64,000 nt of DNA from Tachypleus tridentatus. Its lineage: Eukaryota; Arthropoda; Merostomata; Xiphosura; Limulidae. The position numbers and the translations under genes were made by a program. The stretch covers positions 42,070,035-42,134,034 of the forward strand of contig NC_134831.1 of assembly GCF_004210375.1 (NCBI RefSeq), in the 5' to 3' direction. Within the stretch, counting starts at the first letter, position 1; the number at the start of each line of letters is the position of its first letter. The notes under the pieces were generated by a model that worked only from the letters and a program-made list of their open reading frames with translations, had not been told where the DNA came from and ran no database searches. Shown here one piece after another: positions 1 through 13,200 of this stretch.

Positions 1-1079
1 ATCGTGGGGTTGGAGAAAAAGATGTATCAGAAGAAATGCCTGTATTTGAAACCGAAGGATGTGGATCTTGAGATTTGTTGGACTGTATGGGAGGAACAGA
101 GATGGGTGTAGAAGTCGATTCATCAACCTTTTTAACCATGGAGGTCAAAAGGCTTTTCATCTGTTTTGAAAATGATTCTCTTATAGGTACAGAGAGATCT
201 GTCTGCACACCCACTGTAGTTATGGAACGAAGTGCAGCAGCAAATGTCCGAGATGGAGTGCCGAACAGCAATTTCCGAGCCTCAGGATAACTAATGTTAT
301 GGGTCGTTTTCAAACACTGCACCTCTTTTTCCTCCAACCATTTTGGGCAAGAATAAAAGTAGGAAGGGTGGGAACCATCGCAGTTGACACAATGTGGGTC
401 CGTGCGAGACTCATAGGCATCGTGGTCCTTGCCACCACAACGAGCACATGTCAGGGAACCACGACAGGACGTCTTTGAGTGGCCGAACCTTAGACATTGG
501 AAACATTGAAGAGGGTTTGGAATGTATGGCCGTACTCTGCAATTAACATAACTTGCCTTGATGGTGGCAGGCGGACGTAAATGCCAGAATGAGGATATTG
601 GTCAGCACCATAATTCCATCTTTGCGAGTGGAGATGCGCCTCACTGCAGAAACTCCTTGAGTGGAGAGACCAGCGAGAATCTCTGACTCGGGGACGTTCT
701 TCAAATCCCTCTCAACAATAACTCCACGTGATGAATTCAAGATAGCATGAGGGGTAACCTCAATAGGTACATCCCCAATTGCCTTTGAATTCAAAAGGAG
801 TTCACTGTGTTGGGATGTGGATGTTTCCACCAATATGTCTTCAGATCGAAGCTTCTTTACTGACTTTGGAGAGCCAGTAAGTCCCTCTAGTCCCTTCTGA
901 ATAAAAAAAAGGGGGGGCATTTGCCCTAAAGGTTTTTCTGAAAGAAAATGTAATATAAGAAAATGGGGTACAGGTGTTACAGATGTTGAAGATTGCTGCT
1001 CAGTCTTCAAGACGTGGTCGTTTACCTATTGACTGTTTTTTTTCACTATTTTATTTAAATTTTTTGTTAGAGGATCCAT
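1..1079 (-). pseudogene. Non-LTR retrotransposon ORF1 (gag-like, CCHC zinc knuckle), broken and cut by the window edge
   Basis: Read on the minus strand, this encodes an ORF1 nucleic-acid-binding protein of the Jockey/I type. The ATG at 1079 begins MDPLTKNL and is followed by an in-frame TAG at 1028-1026. The frame then reads through a segment containing EGLTGSPKSVKKLRS and LNSSRGVIVERDL, typical of the pre-knuckle domain of these proteins. A one-base frameshift lies near 575-583. In the new frame comes VRPYIPNPLQCFQC and then the knuckle C-x2-C-x4-H-x4-C (CFQCLRFGHSKTSC, about 455-500), followed by a second Cys/His cluster starting CARC. The frame stays open to position 1, so the remainder, including any reverse transcriptase ORF, lies left of the window. 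At least two disabling changes make this copy dead. The family assignment comes from remembered motifs; the breaks are seen directly. Confidence 0.85.
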
Positions 1080-1530
1080 AGGGAAAAAGGAAAATTTCGG
1101 TACCCATTGACCCCACCCACCATGGAGCCCTACGAGGGGACGCATTACAATGTCATGCAAGGACATTGCAGCAACGCCAGGGTTTCGTGAGTACTATACC
1201 CAAACACCAGCATCAGACACAATGTCCACAACACCCGTTAAGAACTTCCAACACTGGTACTTGGTTAACTCTAGCCCAAGTGGACCAGCCGATTGACCCA
1301 AGGAGGGCCACCCAAAGGCCGCTCCTCTACAGGAATTCAAGGCCAAAGTGGTGTGTTAGGGTTGGACCCCTCAACCACCAGGATCCTCGCCTCCCCTTCA
1401 CGGGTCGCCACGCACGGCAAACACGTGGGTGGATATTTAGATCCCAGAGGAGGTAAACTGAAAGAACAGAACCTTCTCTGGAAGTCCCCTCATCACGCAC
1501 AGGAATCCACACCGAGGGGACGTCGCATTG
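1080..1530 (-). mobile_element. Probable 5' untranslated region of the same retrotransposon
   Basis: A block clearly richer in G and C than its surroundings runs from just upstream of the ORF1 start to about 1530, where composition drops abruptly to A/T-rich sequence. Overlapping short frames on both strands have no recognisable product. The position fits the 5' UTR or promoter region of the element. The exact 5' end was not defined, because target-site duplications need the missing 3' end. Confidence 0.55.
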
Positions 1531-2839
1531 TAAAAAAATTAAAAAAAATATTACTCTGGGAAAGTCTAAATTTATATGATGCTGCATATACCCAACACAC
1601 CCACCTTGTTCATTTATTTCAGATCAAAGCTACACATTTGGTTATCTACACTTTGTTCATTGTAGGAATCGAACCCTGAATTTTACCACTGCTACTGTCT
1701 CGACCGAGGAGAGTGGGAATCTAAGAATAAAGCTGATTGTAAGAGAGATCATCAAATTTCTTCCACGCGGACTGAGTCCTTAATATAAACCAAAGAAATT
1801 TAGTAAATCAGAAACACGTTTCCTATTACAATGTGAAAAGTATTTCATCTAACTAATTAAAGAAACGTAAAAATGAGAGATTCTAAAATGTTTATATTTA
1901 AATTTAAAAAATCCCTAAAACCAAGGTGTTCTAACAACTGAATATTCCACTTTCACAGCAGACACCCTCTACACAAAGGACCAATAAGAAGGAGGATGGT
2001 CATATGGTCCGGGCCTCGAACTGAAAGGGGACCTTAAATTTAGACAGTTTTTTTTAATTTATTAAGTTTCAAAACTTCTTATGTGCCTCCCAATTAGACT
2101 AAAATGTGATACATACACATAACTTATACCTGAAAATTATATATACAAATGAAATATTCAAATTATCTCTTATTTTGTTTTCACGGGCATTTTTTTATTT
2201 TTTAATTGCAAGAGACCTCAAAAGATAGAAATACTCCGGGCCTCTCTAAACTTCTGAAAGAATCCACAATTTGACTTATTACGGTATTAACACAAACAAT
2301 TTATGTAATGGGGATGCAGGATGCTAATGAACAAAACTAATTGCTGTATATTATGGAAACCATGCGTCAAGTTAACGTTAAAACTGGTTCATGAAACAAC
2401 ACCAGCGGTTATTCTAGTTTAAGAAAACAAACAACTTTAGCCACAGCTCTTGCTTGAACGTTTACAATACACTTACTATAAAACGTTGAAAGCAAATACT
2501 ACCATGGTCGCTGAAGCACCCCTAGTATGCCCTTCATCACAGGATTTCAAAAATGTAAACATACAATCGCTTTACATTTAATCTCAACTTCTGATTGGGA
2601 TTCCTTAAGTATTTCGAAAATAAAATGTTAACTTGCACTTTATTTATCAGTTCTTCAAACCAAGGTAAAGATGTTATTATGCAACGAGTGGACCTCATCG
2701 TCATTAAAAAGTGTTGAAAGAAGTCAGTGAACTGTGGATCAAGCATGTCGCCCTGGCCATAAAGTCAAACAATCTCAGAGTAATTTTCAATAATATAAGT
2801 AAGAATGTCAACGATGTTTTGAGTCAACAAACACGTTAT

Positions 2840-3055
2840 GGATGAGTTACAGAAATTCGGTTGTGTATCGAATTGTGCCTGAAGATCGGTATCCAACAGC
2901 CATAGCATACTGACCCGAAGAGGAGTTATGGAAACTCGATTACATATCGAATTTTGCCAATATTTAAGGACATGAATACTCATAGCCAACAGCCATAGCG
3001 TACTGACATGAAGAGGGGTTGTGTAAATTCGATTATGTATCGAATTGTGCCATTG
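2840..3055. repeat. Degenerate tandem repeat, about 2.5 copies of 78-92 bp
   Basis: Similar blocks begin near 2844, 2922 and 3014. Each carries a variant of AAATTCGATTATGTATCGAATTG, and the first two also share a block like CCAACAGCCATAGCGTACTG. Copies differ by substitutions and by a roughly 14-bp indel. Confidence 0.65.
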
Positions 3056-3305
3056 CGTTATTGACCTGACATTCGGTAACCAGACAACAGGATAATAATA
3101 AGTGGTTGTAAAGTTGAATGCTTTACAGTGTAACGAGCGAAGAGCATAAAACAGCGACGTGGTTTTACTGGTAAAATCCGATGTCAAGACGAGATTTTAT
3201 TTATACTTACAGAGATTCGTTTCTTTCCTATTTAATTACGAAGGAACACTTAAGCGCACCTATTCCTAATTCTTAACCGAGAAAGGTCTGTTTGTTTGTC
3301 TTTGA

Positions 3306-3394
3306 ACGGGCGAGCACGTTTGATATGATAGAGATTCGAACCACGACCCTCAGATTACGAGTCGAGAGCCTTAATCACCTAGCCATGCCAGGCC
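3306..3394 (-). mobile_element. SINE family A fragment (tRNA-like head)
   Basis: Only the tRNA-related head is present, read on the minus strand: GGCCTGGCATGGCTAGGTG at the 5' end, then a box-B-like GGTTCGAATC. The body and tail seen in fuller copies (for example 8592-8868) are absent. Confidence 0.75.
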
Positions 3395-5650
3395 TATGGA
3401 AAAATAGTAGAATTAATAGTTATTAATTTACTTGGAGTTAAGTTTGAATTAGCAATTTATGCCTTTAATTTTAATTCGTTATATTTTCCTAAGGTTTACT
3501 TTTGAGATATCAATTTATATTCTAAATTTACTAGATTGCAAAGTTTACTTACATTAATTTCAAATACTTCTTGTAACACTAATGCACGACCTTTGTATAT
3601 CAAAGGACATGGTATGAAACTGTCGCGCTTTTAATAAACTGGCAATGTCTTTTTAATTTTTACAAAAATTATGTAAAAACAAGTTTCTACTCTTCGAGTA
3701 ACTGAAACTTGAAGCATTCTAAAGATAATGCCGTGCTTCGTCAGTAAGAAGGAAAAGTTTTTTTTTTTTTGAAAAGTTTCCTATGAACTACTCGTTCGTC
3801 TGGTTGGTTTGTAAAGTAATGTATCAAGTACCTACATCAGGCCTCCAAACAGTGTACTAACCCTGCCAAAAATTAGTTTCCTTTTGTACACGGAACGAGA
3901 TTCGATACGATCATTTCAACATTCCTCGTATGCATAATGGTTAATGACTATTTTCTTCTGTCATTGCTGCAACTGAAACCCGTTTAAGTTGCGAATTCGA
4001 ATCCCACCGATACCGTTGTGGAATAATTTTTAAAGTCGTTAGGTGTACCTCCCAGAACCAGTCAAGTGAACAAAAATGTCAAACATCTTAAAATATCGCG
4101 ATACTAATTTTTTTACGAATATAAACAGTGATGTCATTTGATTTCAGACTATTTCGAAATACCGCAATTTTTGTAGTTCAGAAACTGCATCACCAGCAGT
4201 CAAAAATTACGTTATTGTTTGCCAGACTTATACCAATTTTAAAATATCTAATTATCGAGTATACGAATAAAATTAAAAAGAGACAAATGTGTTTGTTTAC
4301 GAAAAGACACTAATTTTGCAATGTCACCGATGTAGAACTCAAGAACAGTTGTTCTCCCACGTCACTGATGTAGAGCTCGTAAAACAATCTATTGCCTCTC
4401 TCCATCCTATTGTTTTAAATAATAAAATTTAGACATTATTAGATTATAATGTTTTTATTTTCTAAACTACTTTACTAACTACTTTACTGTAACTAAATAA
4501 TATGAAATTAAAAATAAAACGTTAACTTTATTTGATTTTTTTTCTTCCATTTTCTTATATCTATCTATTTCAGGCTTCACTAATTTTATTAAATAACTCA
4601 AAGCTACTGACGCACATTAAAGCCCACATTGAAATTTAGTAGCTCAGCCAATCCTTTCTATCGCTAGTTACCATAGCAACACAATATCAGAGCCACTTTT
4701 AACAATCAAGATCCTGATGTTCCGTAGAAAAGCGTATGCAATAGATTCGTCGTTATTGCCTAGATACGAGTTCAGTCTCTCGAGGTTGCAAAGACCGTAG
4801 GCTCCAGTCATAAACATGAAGAGCAGAAGCCTGAACTAAGTGTTGAAACGATTATTTTTTACGACTGGACTAGAAATAGGTTTATAAAGAAAGAGTAACC
4901 GATAACAACAGTTGGAATTTTAAAAGAAAAAATGAACAATGCAAAGATGACAGCAGACATGATTAAATATCCACTCATTAAGTTAATTAAAAGTTGAAAT
5001 ATAACACCTGCAATGAACTACATCTTGCAATTAGAAAGAAAGAAGTTGTCTCAGTTTCACTGGTCTTCAGATTTGCCAGAACAGAATTGCGCTTATTTAC
5101 TATTAGCTTGAAAATTATATATTCTCTGCCAGTAAAGCTAGTCTAATTTCCGTTTCACTCTTAATCGAGCGTAATAAATCCAATACGGTTTCCCTACCTT
5201 TATTAGTCGTACACGTCATCGTAATATCCTTAGTTTAACTATGTTTTGCCTGAAAAACTAGTTGCGAGTTTTGTTAAAATAAACCTTATTAAATTATGAT
5301 TTGTCTGATTTGCATGATATTCGTCTTTAAAATCATACTAAATTCAAATGAGTTAGTTTAATTTGTAATACAATTTGAGAGTACCAGACTTCATTTTATT
5401 AAAAAATTTCGGCTTTGATTATGTATCATTTCATTCCAGTTTCCTGATTATGTATTCCTTGTTAATCTAACAATAAATCTATTTAAATCTGTAGTTTAAT
5501 CATTTTAACTTTAATTGTAATTTTTACTTTAACCGACTGTTCGAACCCCTATGTACGAAAAAAAACGTTTCCATTCTATGTCTCTATGCGCGTGGTATGA
5601 CGTCCTGAGTGTAAGCTAATTAAAGGTATTGTTATAGTACTTCTAATTTG

Positions 5651-5900
5651 GTTTGTTCGGAATTTCGCGCAAGGCTACAACGAGGCCTATCTGCGCTAGC
5701 CGTCCATAATTTGGCAGAGAAAGCAACTAGTTATCACTATCCACCGCCAACTCTTGAGTGACTCTTTTACCATCGAATAGTAGAAGTGATAGTTACTTTA
5801 TAACGCTCTTACGGATAAAAGGGCGTGTATATTTGGTGGGATGGAGATTTGATCCTGCGAGCCATAGATTGCGAGTCAAGTACCTAGCTATGCCAGGACC
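5651..5900 (-). mobile_element. SINE family A, diverged, nearly full length
   Basis: Read on the minus strand the order is head (CCTGGCATAGCTAGGTACTT), diverged box B, body (segments like ATTCGATGGTAAAAGAGT and TTGGCGGTGG) and tail (GCGAAATTCCGAACAAAC). Substitutions are spread along its length, so this is an older copy. Confidence 0.85.
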
Positions 5901-6439
5901 ACTTCTAATTGCGTATTTCAGTGTTTAAAATTTGGCCTCAGGTCAGTAAGGAGATAACGCGATGGTAAATATATATATATATTATCATGAATTAATACAA
6001 CTTTGCCCGGGGACAGATGTAACCAAGGCTAATAAAATGTCCGGATCCAACTTGTGACACAAATGTGTCAACAGAAACTACATTTCCTTCTGGTAAAAAA
6101 AATCGTGTAAAAAACCAAAAAGTACACAACCCGGAAGAGTTCTCTTACGTATGAACTTCACTACAATGCCAAGCATGAATTTATATACACCAGCGAATGT
6201 ATTGATACTCAAATTTAGCCAATGAACGTGTAATAAATTGTAAGCAACCGCAGTTCCTGCCAAACATTTTGAAAATAGGCAGCGGGTATTCGTAATTAAG
6301 TATTTTTCTAGTACATAACGGTTCTAAAACTCTCCATGCATGAAGCTAATGACGTTTCTAAACATACATAGCATGTGTAGAATATCCCTCAAGTGATCTC
6401 CACAGCCTCTGTGAGTAACATCCAATTTATGTTACACAG

Positions 6440-6552
6440 GTTGTGTGTTCTCATAGAAAGAGTAACAGACTGCTGTGTCCACTAAGGGGAATCAAGCCCT
6501 GATTTTAGCGTTGTAAGTCCCAAGACTTACCGCTGTACTACTGGGGGTCAAC
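6440..6552 (-). mobile_element. SINE family B (second tRNA-derived family)
   Basis: Read on the minus strand it starts CCCCCAGTAGTACAGCGGTA, where TAGTACAGCGG fits a pol III box A, and continues to GGGCTTGATTCCCC as a diverged box B. The head differs clearly from family A. Two related copies lie at 10478-10560 and 15122-15213. Confidence 0.65.
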
Positions 6553-7171
6553 TTATGTTTGTAAGATTGTTCGAAAAGCATTAACAAAAATACATTTCTG
6601 ACGTTTCATTTGTACATTGTTAAACGGATTTAGTTGGTTATCCGATGTAAACAAGAAAACTTGTAAACACGGTAACAGGCGGTACAAAACTAATACTATC
6701 AGAAGGTTGATAATCTTTGACCTTCTGTGAAAACAACATACAACACTAAAATCTCTCACTCAATACGCTATGGCTATTCTGTAGCAATTGTCTCAGGTTT
6801 ACCCACATCTGACTTTAACGTGCTTTTATTAGAATGAAATAATTCATTTTACCAAGTTTTGTTAAATGCTCTAATGTTAAAAGCCTTATATGACGTATAC
6901 ATACTTTTGCGTGTGCAAACAAGCATGATACTTCACCAACCATTAGTACATTCCCAGTGCCACTAATAAGAGGAGTTAGACGCCATGAAATCTAATTAAT
7001 CTGCCAGAAATGGGCTCAGAGCGCCTGTTATACGCACGACATTTCAACAAGTAACTCGCGTTTCATCATATTCAGTTCCCACTTGCATACATCATAAAAC
7101 AGTCAACAACGAACTAAACAAACTCAAAAATTAACATATAAACTAGAAGTTAGTTTCCAACTAAAACTTAC

Positions 7172-7247
7172 CACATAGAGAAGTAATACTGCTACTTTCT
7201 TCGTGAACAAACTTTCTAGTAACAGCTTCTTCCATGATTTGTTTCAC
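7172..7247 (-). CDS. SGSM2-like: SGSM exon 3
   Basis: The 76-bp exon encodes [16 protein letters not shown] followed by ESSSITSLC plus one base. The acceptor is ..TTTTCCAG before GTGAAAC at 7247; the donor is GTAAG after 7172. It enters in phase 0 and leaves one base (G), consistent with the glycine or alanine that follows LC in relatives. This is the start of the RUN domain and the most diagnostic part of the gene. Confidence 0.9.
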
Positions 7248-10200
7248 CTGGAAAAGTATATAATAATAAAATGAAGATATTTAAAAAACACAAAGAGGCA
7301 ATACTGGATACAAACATGTGTGTAAGGGTTGAGAAAAACTGACAAACAGGTAGATGGATACTATTACACAATACTGGACACAAACGTGTGTGTAAGGGTT
7401 GAGAAAAACTGACAAACAGGTAGATGAATACAATTGAACAATATTGGATACAAACATGTGTGTAAGGGTTTAAACAGGTAGTTGGATACTATTACACAAA
7501 GAAACAAACAAATTGACGATAATATACAAGTAGAGATATAGCTGAAATGGCAAAAAGGCTACATAATATTTTATTGCACATATACAATGTTTTTGCGGTA
7601 CAATATTTCTCCTTTTTCTCTTCCTAAACATAATTATTATCCAAATTTTGTGAATGAATTTAACTTCAATCCTCTATGCATAATTTGCTATTAAACAACA
7701 CATATTTAAATATTTTGTTGAGTCTATGGCTCATAATTTTAGGCAGTACTAGATGAAGACTAGTAAAGTGTCCAGTGAATAAAAATGTTACATCTTCTGT
7801 GCCAGTTTATAAATACATAATGTATTATCATTATTACCTTTTACTGAAAAGGGGATGATTGTAACGAGACCCGAACCTCGGATAGAGAGTTTGGTAAGTT
7901 AACAACAAATGGACTTCGATCGGCCCCGAAACTGCAGATTTTTTAAAAAATTAATAAACGTAAAAGACACACATCGGTAGTACAGTCAAGTTTCTTTTAA
8001 CAACGTGTTTACAAGTAATTTAAAGTACAGAATTTCACAATTCTTAAATTCTTACTTTAATAGATATTAATATAGTGTGTCCGTTATTGTCCATCATAAA
8101 AGAAAAGGATAAAAAATAAATCTAAAAATGGAGTAAAGACAGACGTAGGCTAATGGTACTGTAAACTGACACAAAATTATTCAGAAAATTATTGCTGGTA
8201 CTCACGTAGCCTAGCAACAATAAAAGCATACGTTGCGATAGGTACAATACTTAGCGAACATAATTGGCGTTGTACCATTAAGAGAAGAGAAAAGAAAATT
8301 TAAAAATAATTCGTGACGTGTTTCATTTCTCTTCTGATTGCCGCCACTCATTTTGTGAATTTAATTTTCGCTGGAAAAAAAAAAGTGAAATAACAGTAGC
8401 CCTTACTTTTATACAAAGCTATTATTCAAATGATAAAGTTAATGTGTATAATTACCATAAATTTCAAGAATTGAGTTAGATCCCATACACGTGAAGAAAC
8501 TCAGATCACAGTCACGGACAAAAAAGTAAGCGAAAGATCGCGTGACTTCCAGCGTGTACTTTCATTCTACAGTCCTGAAAACAACAATAAAGTTTGTTTG
8601 TTTTGGAATTTCGCACAAAGCTACTCGAGGGCTATCTGTGCTAGCCGTCCCTAATTTAGCAGTGTAAGACTAGAGGGAAGGCAGCTAGTCATCACCACCC
8701 ACCGCCAACTCTTGGGCTACTCTTTTACCAACGAGAAGTGGGATTGACCGTCACATTATAACGTCCCCACGGCTGGGAGGGTGAGCATGTTTTGGCGCGA
8801 CTCGGGCGCGAACCCGCGACCCTCAGATTACGAAGTGCACGCCTTAACGCGCTAGGCCATGCCAGGCCAACAACAAAGTTCGTCAATTAAACACGTAAGC
8901 TATTAATGCCGTTCTTAATTTCTACCTACTGACCAGATGAAAAGCAGCCAGAAGGTAGCACTCTACCGCCCACTCTAAGGGGATGAATGTCACTGTTATA
9001 ACGCACCCAAAGCTTTAAGTGCAAGAAATGTTTTACGGTATCGTAAGGAATTGTAAACTGTTCACCATGAATAAAACGAACTGCACAATGAGTATTGTAG
9101 AACTGAGTACGTTATATTAAAAAAACTTTGTATATGCCAAGCGCTACGTTAGGTAAGAGTCGCACCTGATACAAAGTCACCACGCATCGAAAAACTACAT
9201 CCTGACATTGCGTTGTATAATCAGTGATGTCGAGAAAACCCACTTGTAGAGAAATATATATGTAAAAACGGCTCGTTTGGGTTGAGAAAATTTTTAAGTA
9301 GAGGAGTGAACAACGTTTCGACCTTCTTCGGTCATCGTCAGGTTCACAAAAAAAGAAAGAGGTAACTGACCGGAAGCTAACCACATGTTTGAAAGGGGTT
9401 GTGTAACTGAGTGTCGGAATGTAGAGGGCAGGCTTAGATGTTTGAATATATAATTTTATATTATTTATTTTATTATTTTTAATATAGGTATAAAGGTATT
9501 CCTTTGTATTGGTTTATTTTGGGCTTAAGTTGTGTTGTATAGTTAACTGAACGTCAGTAAACATTTGGAAATGGAATGCAACCGCACTTTCACAGGTCGT
9601 TGCAACAAGGCAACCTAGACAGTCATGGAACCAGTGAAAATCCACAAACAAAAATTTCGGTGTCAAAACCGTCCACATGCCCCAGGAAACAAAGTCAATA
9701 ATGGCTCTCCATCTGAAAAAGTGATAAAATTCATTTGCCCACGTGCTGCTTGAACACCATGTCTACACAACTAGCATATATCCTCAAGCAGCAGTTCGGT
9801 AAAGTATATGTTCTACACAAAAATATGTAGTTTTAACCTTCAGTCGCAGAGCTCACGGAATTCTGTACGATCAAACCGTTAAAAGAAGCGCTGGAAAATG
9901 GTCCTCTTCGTCCATAGACAGGTGATGGAGAACGTTCTGGAAGGAATAATGTACTTAATGGACATTACAGCCTTAAAAAATAACAACAAAACAAAAAACG
10001 CACAGAACACTAAATTCAAGAAAGGTATTGTCGGCACCGGATACTGCAAACGCACTTTGGCCTACATATAACATTCCTTATAACTTTCACTTAAGGTCTT
10101 AAAATTTCGTAAGATAAGCCTTACGAACATATTTAGTCGTGACGGCGCTAAAATAGATGAAGGGGGCTTAAAGGAAAGAACTATTGCAACATCAAAACCT

Positions 10201-13200
10201 GGAAGAGGCTGGCGCTGTAACTTAGGTCTAGTAAAAATGTACACATTATCTATGACTTCTACGAAGTCACCACTTCCCGATACACAAGCGGTCAGTGAAA
10301 CACGAAGTCATTGTTTTTACAAAAAAGTAAATTTACATAGGAATGAATAACCAAACTCAAATGTTCGTTGTTTGACTTACATACAAACAAATATAGGGAG
10401 TTACTGGAAAAAAAACTGAAGACGCAACGAGCTGCATTTAAAATTCAACCAAATATCTTAGAAGATCCACTTTAATGAGTTTTGTTTAGTACAGGGCTAC
10501 ACAACAAGATACCGAATTTTGGAGTTATAAAGCCTTCGGGCTTACCGTTGGGTCACCAAGGAACAATTAGCCTGATTACTATTTATTACCCAACACTAAA
10601 AAGCAGATTATAAGTTAATCCTTTATATAGCTTATGGGGTTCACTTTGGGGTACGTAGTCTTCATAACTTTGATGAGCAAGATGAATAGACTATTCGACA
10701 CTAAATCTATTTTCGGTTTCTTCAAACATGTTAGTTTAATATTCCTTACTTCACGACAGCTCATTAATTAATTCTGATGTTATCACTACGTGCGTCAAAT
10801 TATTTTACGTCTCTTGCTTTAGGCGAATATTTATAACATGGGAGCCACTACATGGATCACATTAACAAACTTTAACGCACAGCTTCGTTGGTTTTAAAAT
10901 TATATTGCTGATAAGTCTAACTTACTTCGTACAATAACGACAGAGTCGATGTGTACCCGCCAGTTTTGGGAAGTAATAAATCAATAACATGTAATATTAG
11001 AAACACTAGTAAATCGTATTTGTTCACGTAACTGGGTATCACAAGGCTTTCCGAATCACAGATTTACTTTTTTTTTTTTTTTTTTTACACAGTTGGTTAG
11101 ATTCCGTTCTACTCTAAGCCTAATTCTATCAAGATATATAACCTCGGAGCACTAAGTTTTAAAAACTAATGATTTTGAATCTTAAATAACCCTGCAACTG
11201 AGATATCAGAGAAAGGCGTCGCCTCTAAGACATTTTTTACATCAAAATTGAAAAAAATCAAAACTCAAAGGATATTACAAAAATTATTAATAATGTACAT
11301 TAAGTCGAACGTAAACTAATCAAGCATTTATAAGAATGAAACTAAACTTGGTCTCGAAGAGTTAATATTGTACACAAAACGAATTATTCTATACAATGCA
11401 ATACCACACCAATCAAAACACTGTTAACTTGAAGAAACTTGTTCAGTAAAATATAAAGGGTAGCAATGAATCTTTGAATAAACTAAACCTATAAAATTAC
11501 GTTAGAAGGGCCAGAATCACCACTTACTCTGCTTACCTATTATACTTCATTTCGAAATGGTGAGAAATTTAAATATATGACAGAGGTACAATAATTAAAG
11601 ATTGAGGACTACTATCAGCAGAAATGAATGGAAAGTTGATTAACAGTGCTTTGGAAGGAAGATAAATACGCCAAGACTGTACAAGAACTATCAAGTTGGT
11701 GTTAAGCGTTTGTCCGAAGAATTTAGCATACATCTTTTCTGACCTAAGTTTATTATTACTCGCGTTTTTTTCTCATAAGCTATATAACATTTGTTTGTTA
11801 ATCGCGTTATTGATACTTCACTTTTTTTAATATGTGATTTACGGTAAACGCAACTTTGGCGTCCGCCATTTTGGACATCAAGCCGTCGATAGTTGTCAAT
11901 GGTGGCGATAAATCTGAGTAAATAGTTTTATTTCATAAAAACCATGTTAAAACGGCTTGTGAAAGCACAGTAAAAGAATTTTAAATGATGGTTCTGTTGT
12001 CTTTCATTATTGTCAGTTCTAGTGATTGTGGAATTCATGTCTTGTTGATTCCACAAGTAGTTCAATTCAAAGTATCAAATGACATAAAACCTCAGAAGGT
12101 AATAAGTTATTCTTAGCAAGATGGATATCACACAAGGAAGTAATAAAAACGTTAGCTGGTATTTTTATAACTTTTATTCATCTTCTGCAGTCACTACTGT
12201 TGATCCCAGTAGGGATATAAGGATTATTTACTTATTGTGACATTACCTATATACCCCTCGGACTACGATAGTGTCTAATACAGCCTGGCCTAATGTGCCC
12301 ACACATATGCAATTGTAATTACACTCATTACTCGTTAGTGCCCGTAGAAACAAGATGGGTCCCTTATCAAACATCATTAGTTCCAATAATTAATAGTTTT
12401 CTTTTATACACGTTTTTAATGACGAAGTTTAAATTTACATAAATATTATGTAACAGATTGATTCTCATACTTTTCACAAAATGTGCAACGCAGATGAGAA
12501 CACTGTAAAGGTGCTGTAAATTCGGTTTCGTAACTGCAGCAACCTATATTTATCTTTTCGGGGTCAGTTGGGAATTATAAAAAAAATGTGGCTTGTTTTG
12601 AACCCCATCACTTGGTATAGTGACCGTGACTTGCATATCTTTCAGTGCCTAGAATATACTTAACCTTTCAGTTCATCATGGCAGACACTAGAAGAAAATA
12701 AGATTGCATGAATCGGAATTCTACTAGCGTTAAGTTTCACTGCTAAACAATTGCCATCAGACCACCAGTCATACTGTAAAAAAATCGTGTTCATCAACTG
12801 TAATTAGAATTACAGTTTAAATAAATTTGGCTAAATAAATAAAAATTGTACAGTAATTACATAAGATTGAATATTATATATACCAGTAGGTGCTGCTATC
12901 TTGAAATACCATTTGTCATGATTTTACTATCGAATCGAGAGTCTAAGATCGCATCTTTTGCACAATATTTTATACCAAATAACTAATGAAGCTCATATCA
13001 CAAACTGATATAAAACAGAAGATTTGTGACACCACACTCAAAGATTGCACAAAATGTTTAATAGTACTTATGTTCATCAACAAGAAATAGACTTCTAAGC
13101 CTTTTAAGCAATAATAACATCAGCTCCCATATACACGACGTATTGTTTTCCAGTCATAAATTTTATGAATACTTTCACTCCATTACAAGCGAGATGACCG

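Larger units (their letters stand above)
1531..7171. other. Non-coding stretch left of SGSM exon 3
   Basis: No coding exon was recognised. The next SGSM exon, expected to encode the rest of the RUN domain, was looked for on the minus strand and not found, so this is presumably SGSM intron 3. It contains a degenerate tandem repeat (2840-3055), SINE copies at 3306-3394 and 5651-5900, a second-family SINE at 6440-6552, and a short (TA)n run near 5970. CpG dinucleotides are frequent. Confidence 0.6.

Noticed and set aside
1660..1680. GGTTCGATTCC (minus strand), a perfect box B
   Set aside because: No matching box A, body or tail of either SINE family was recognised around it; it may be chance or a very small fragment.
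2765..3187. 140-codon minus-strand frame
   Set aside because: It overlaps the degenerate tandem repeat and has no recognisable domain.
1531..7171. A further SGSM exon
   Set aside because: Minus-strand frames were checked for the conserved continuation of the RUN domain; nothing convincing was found.
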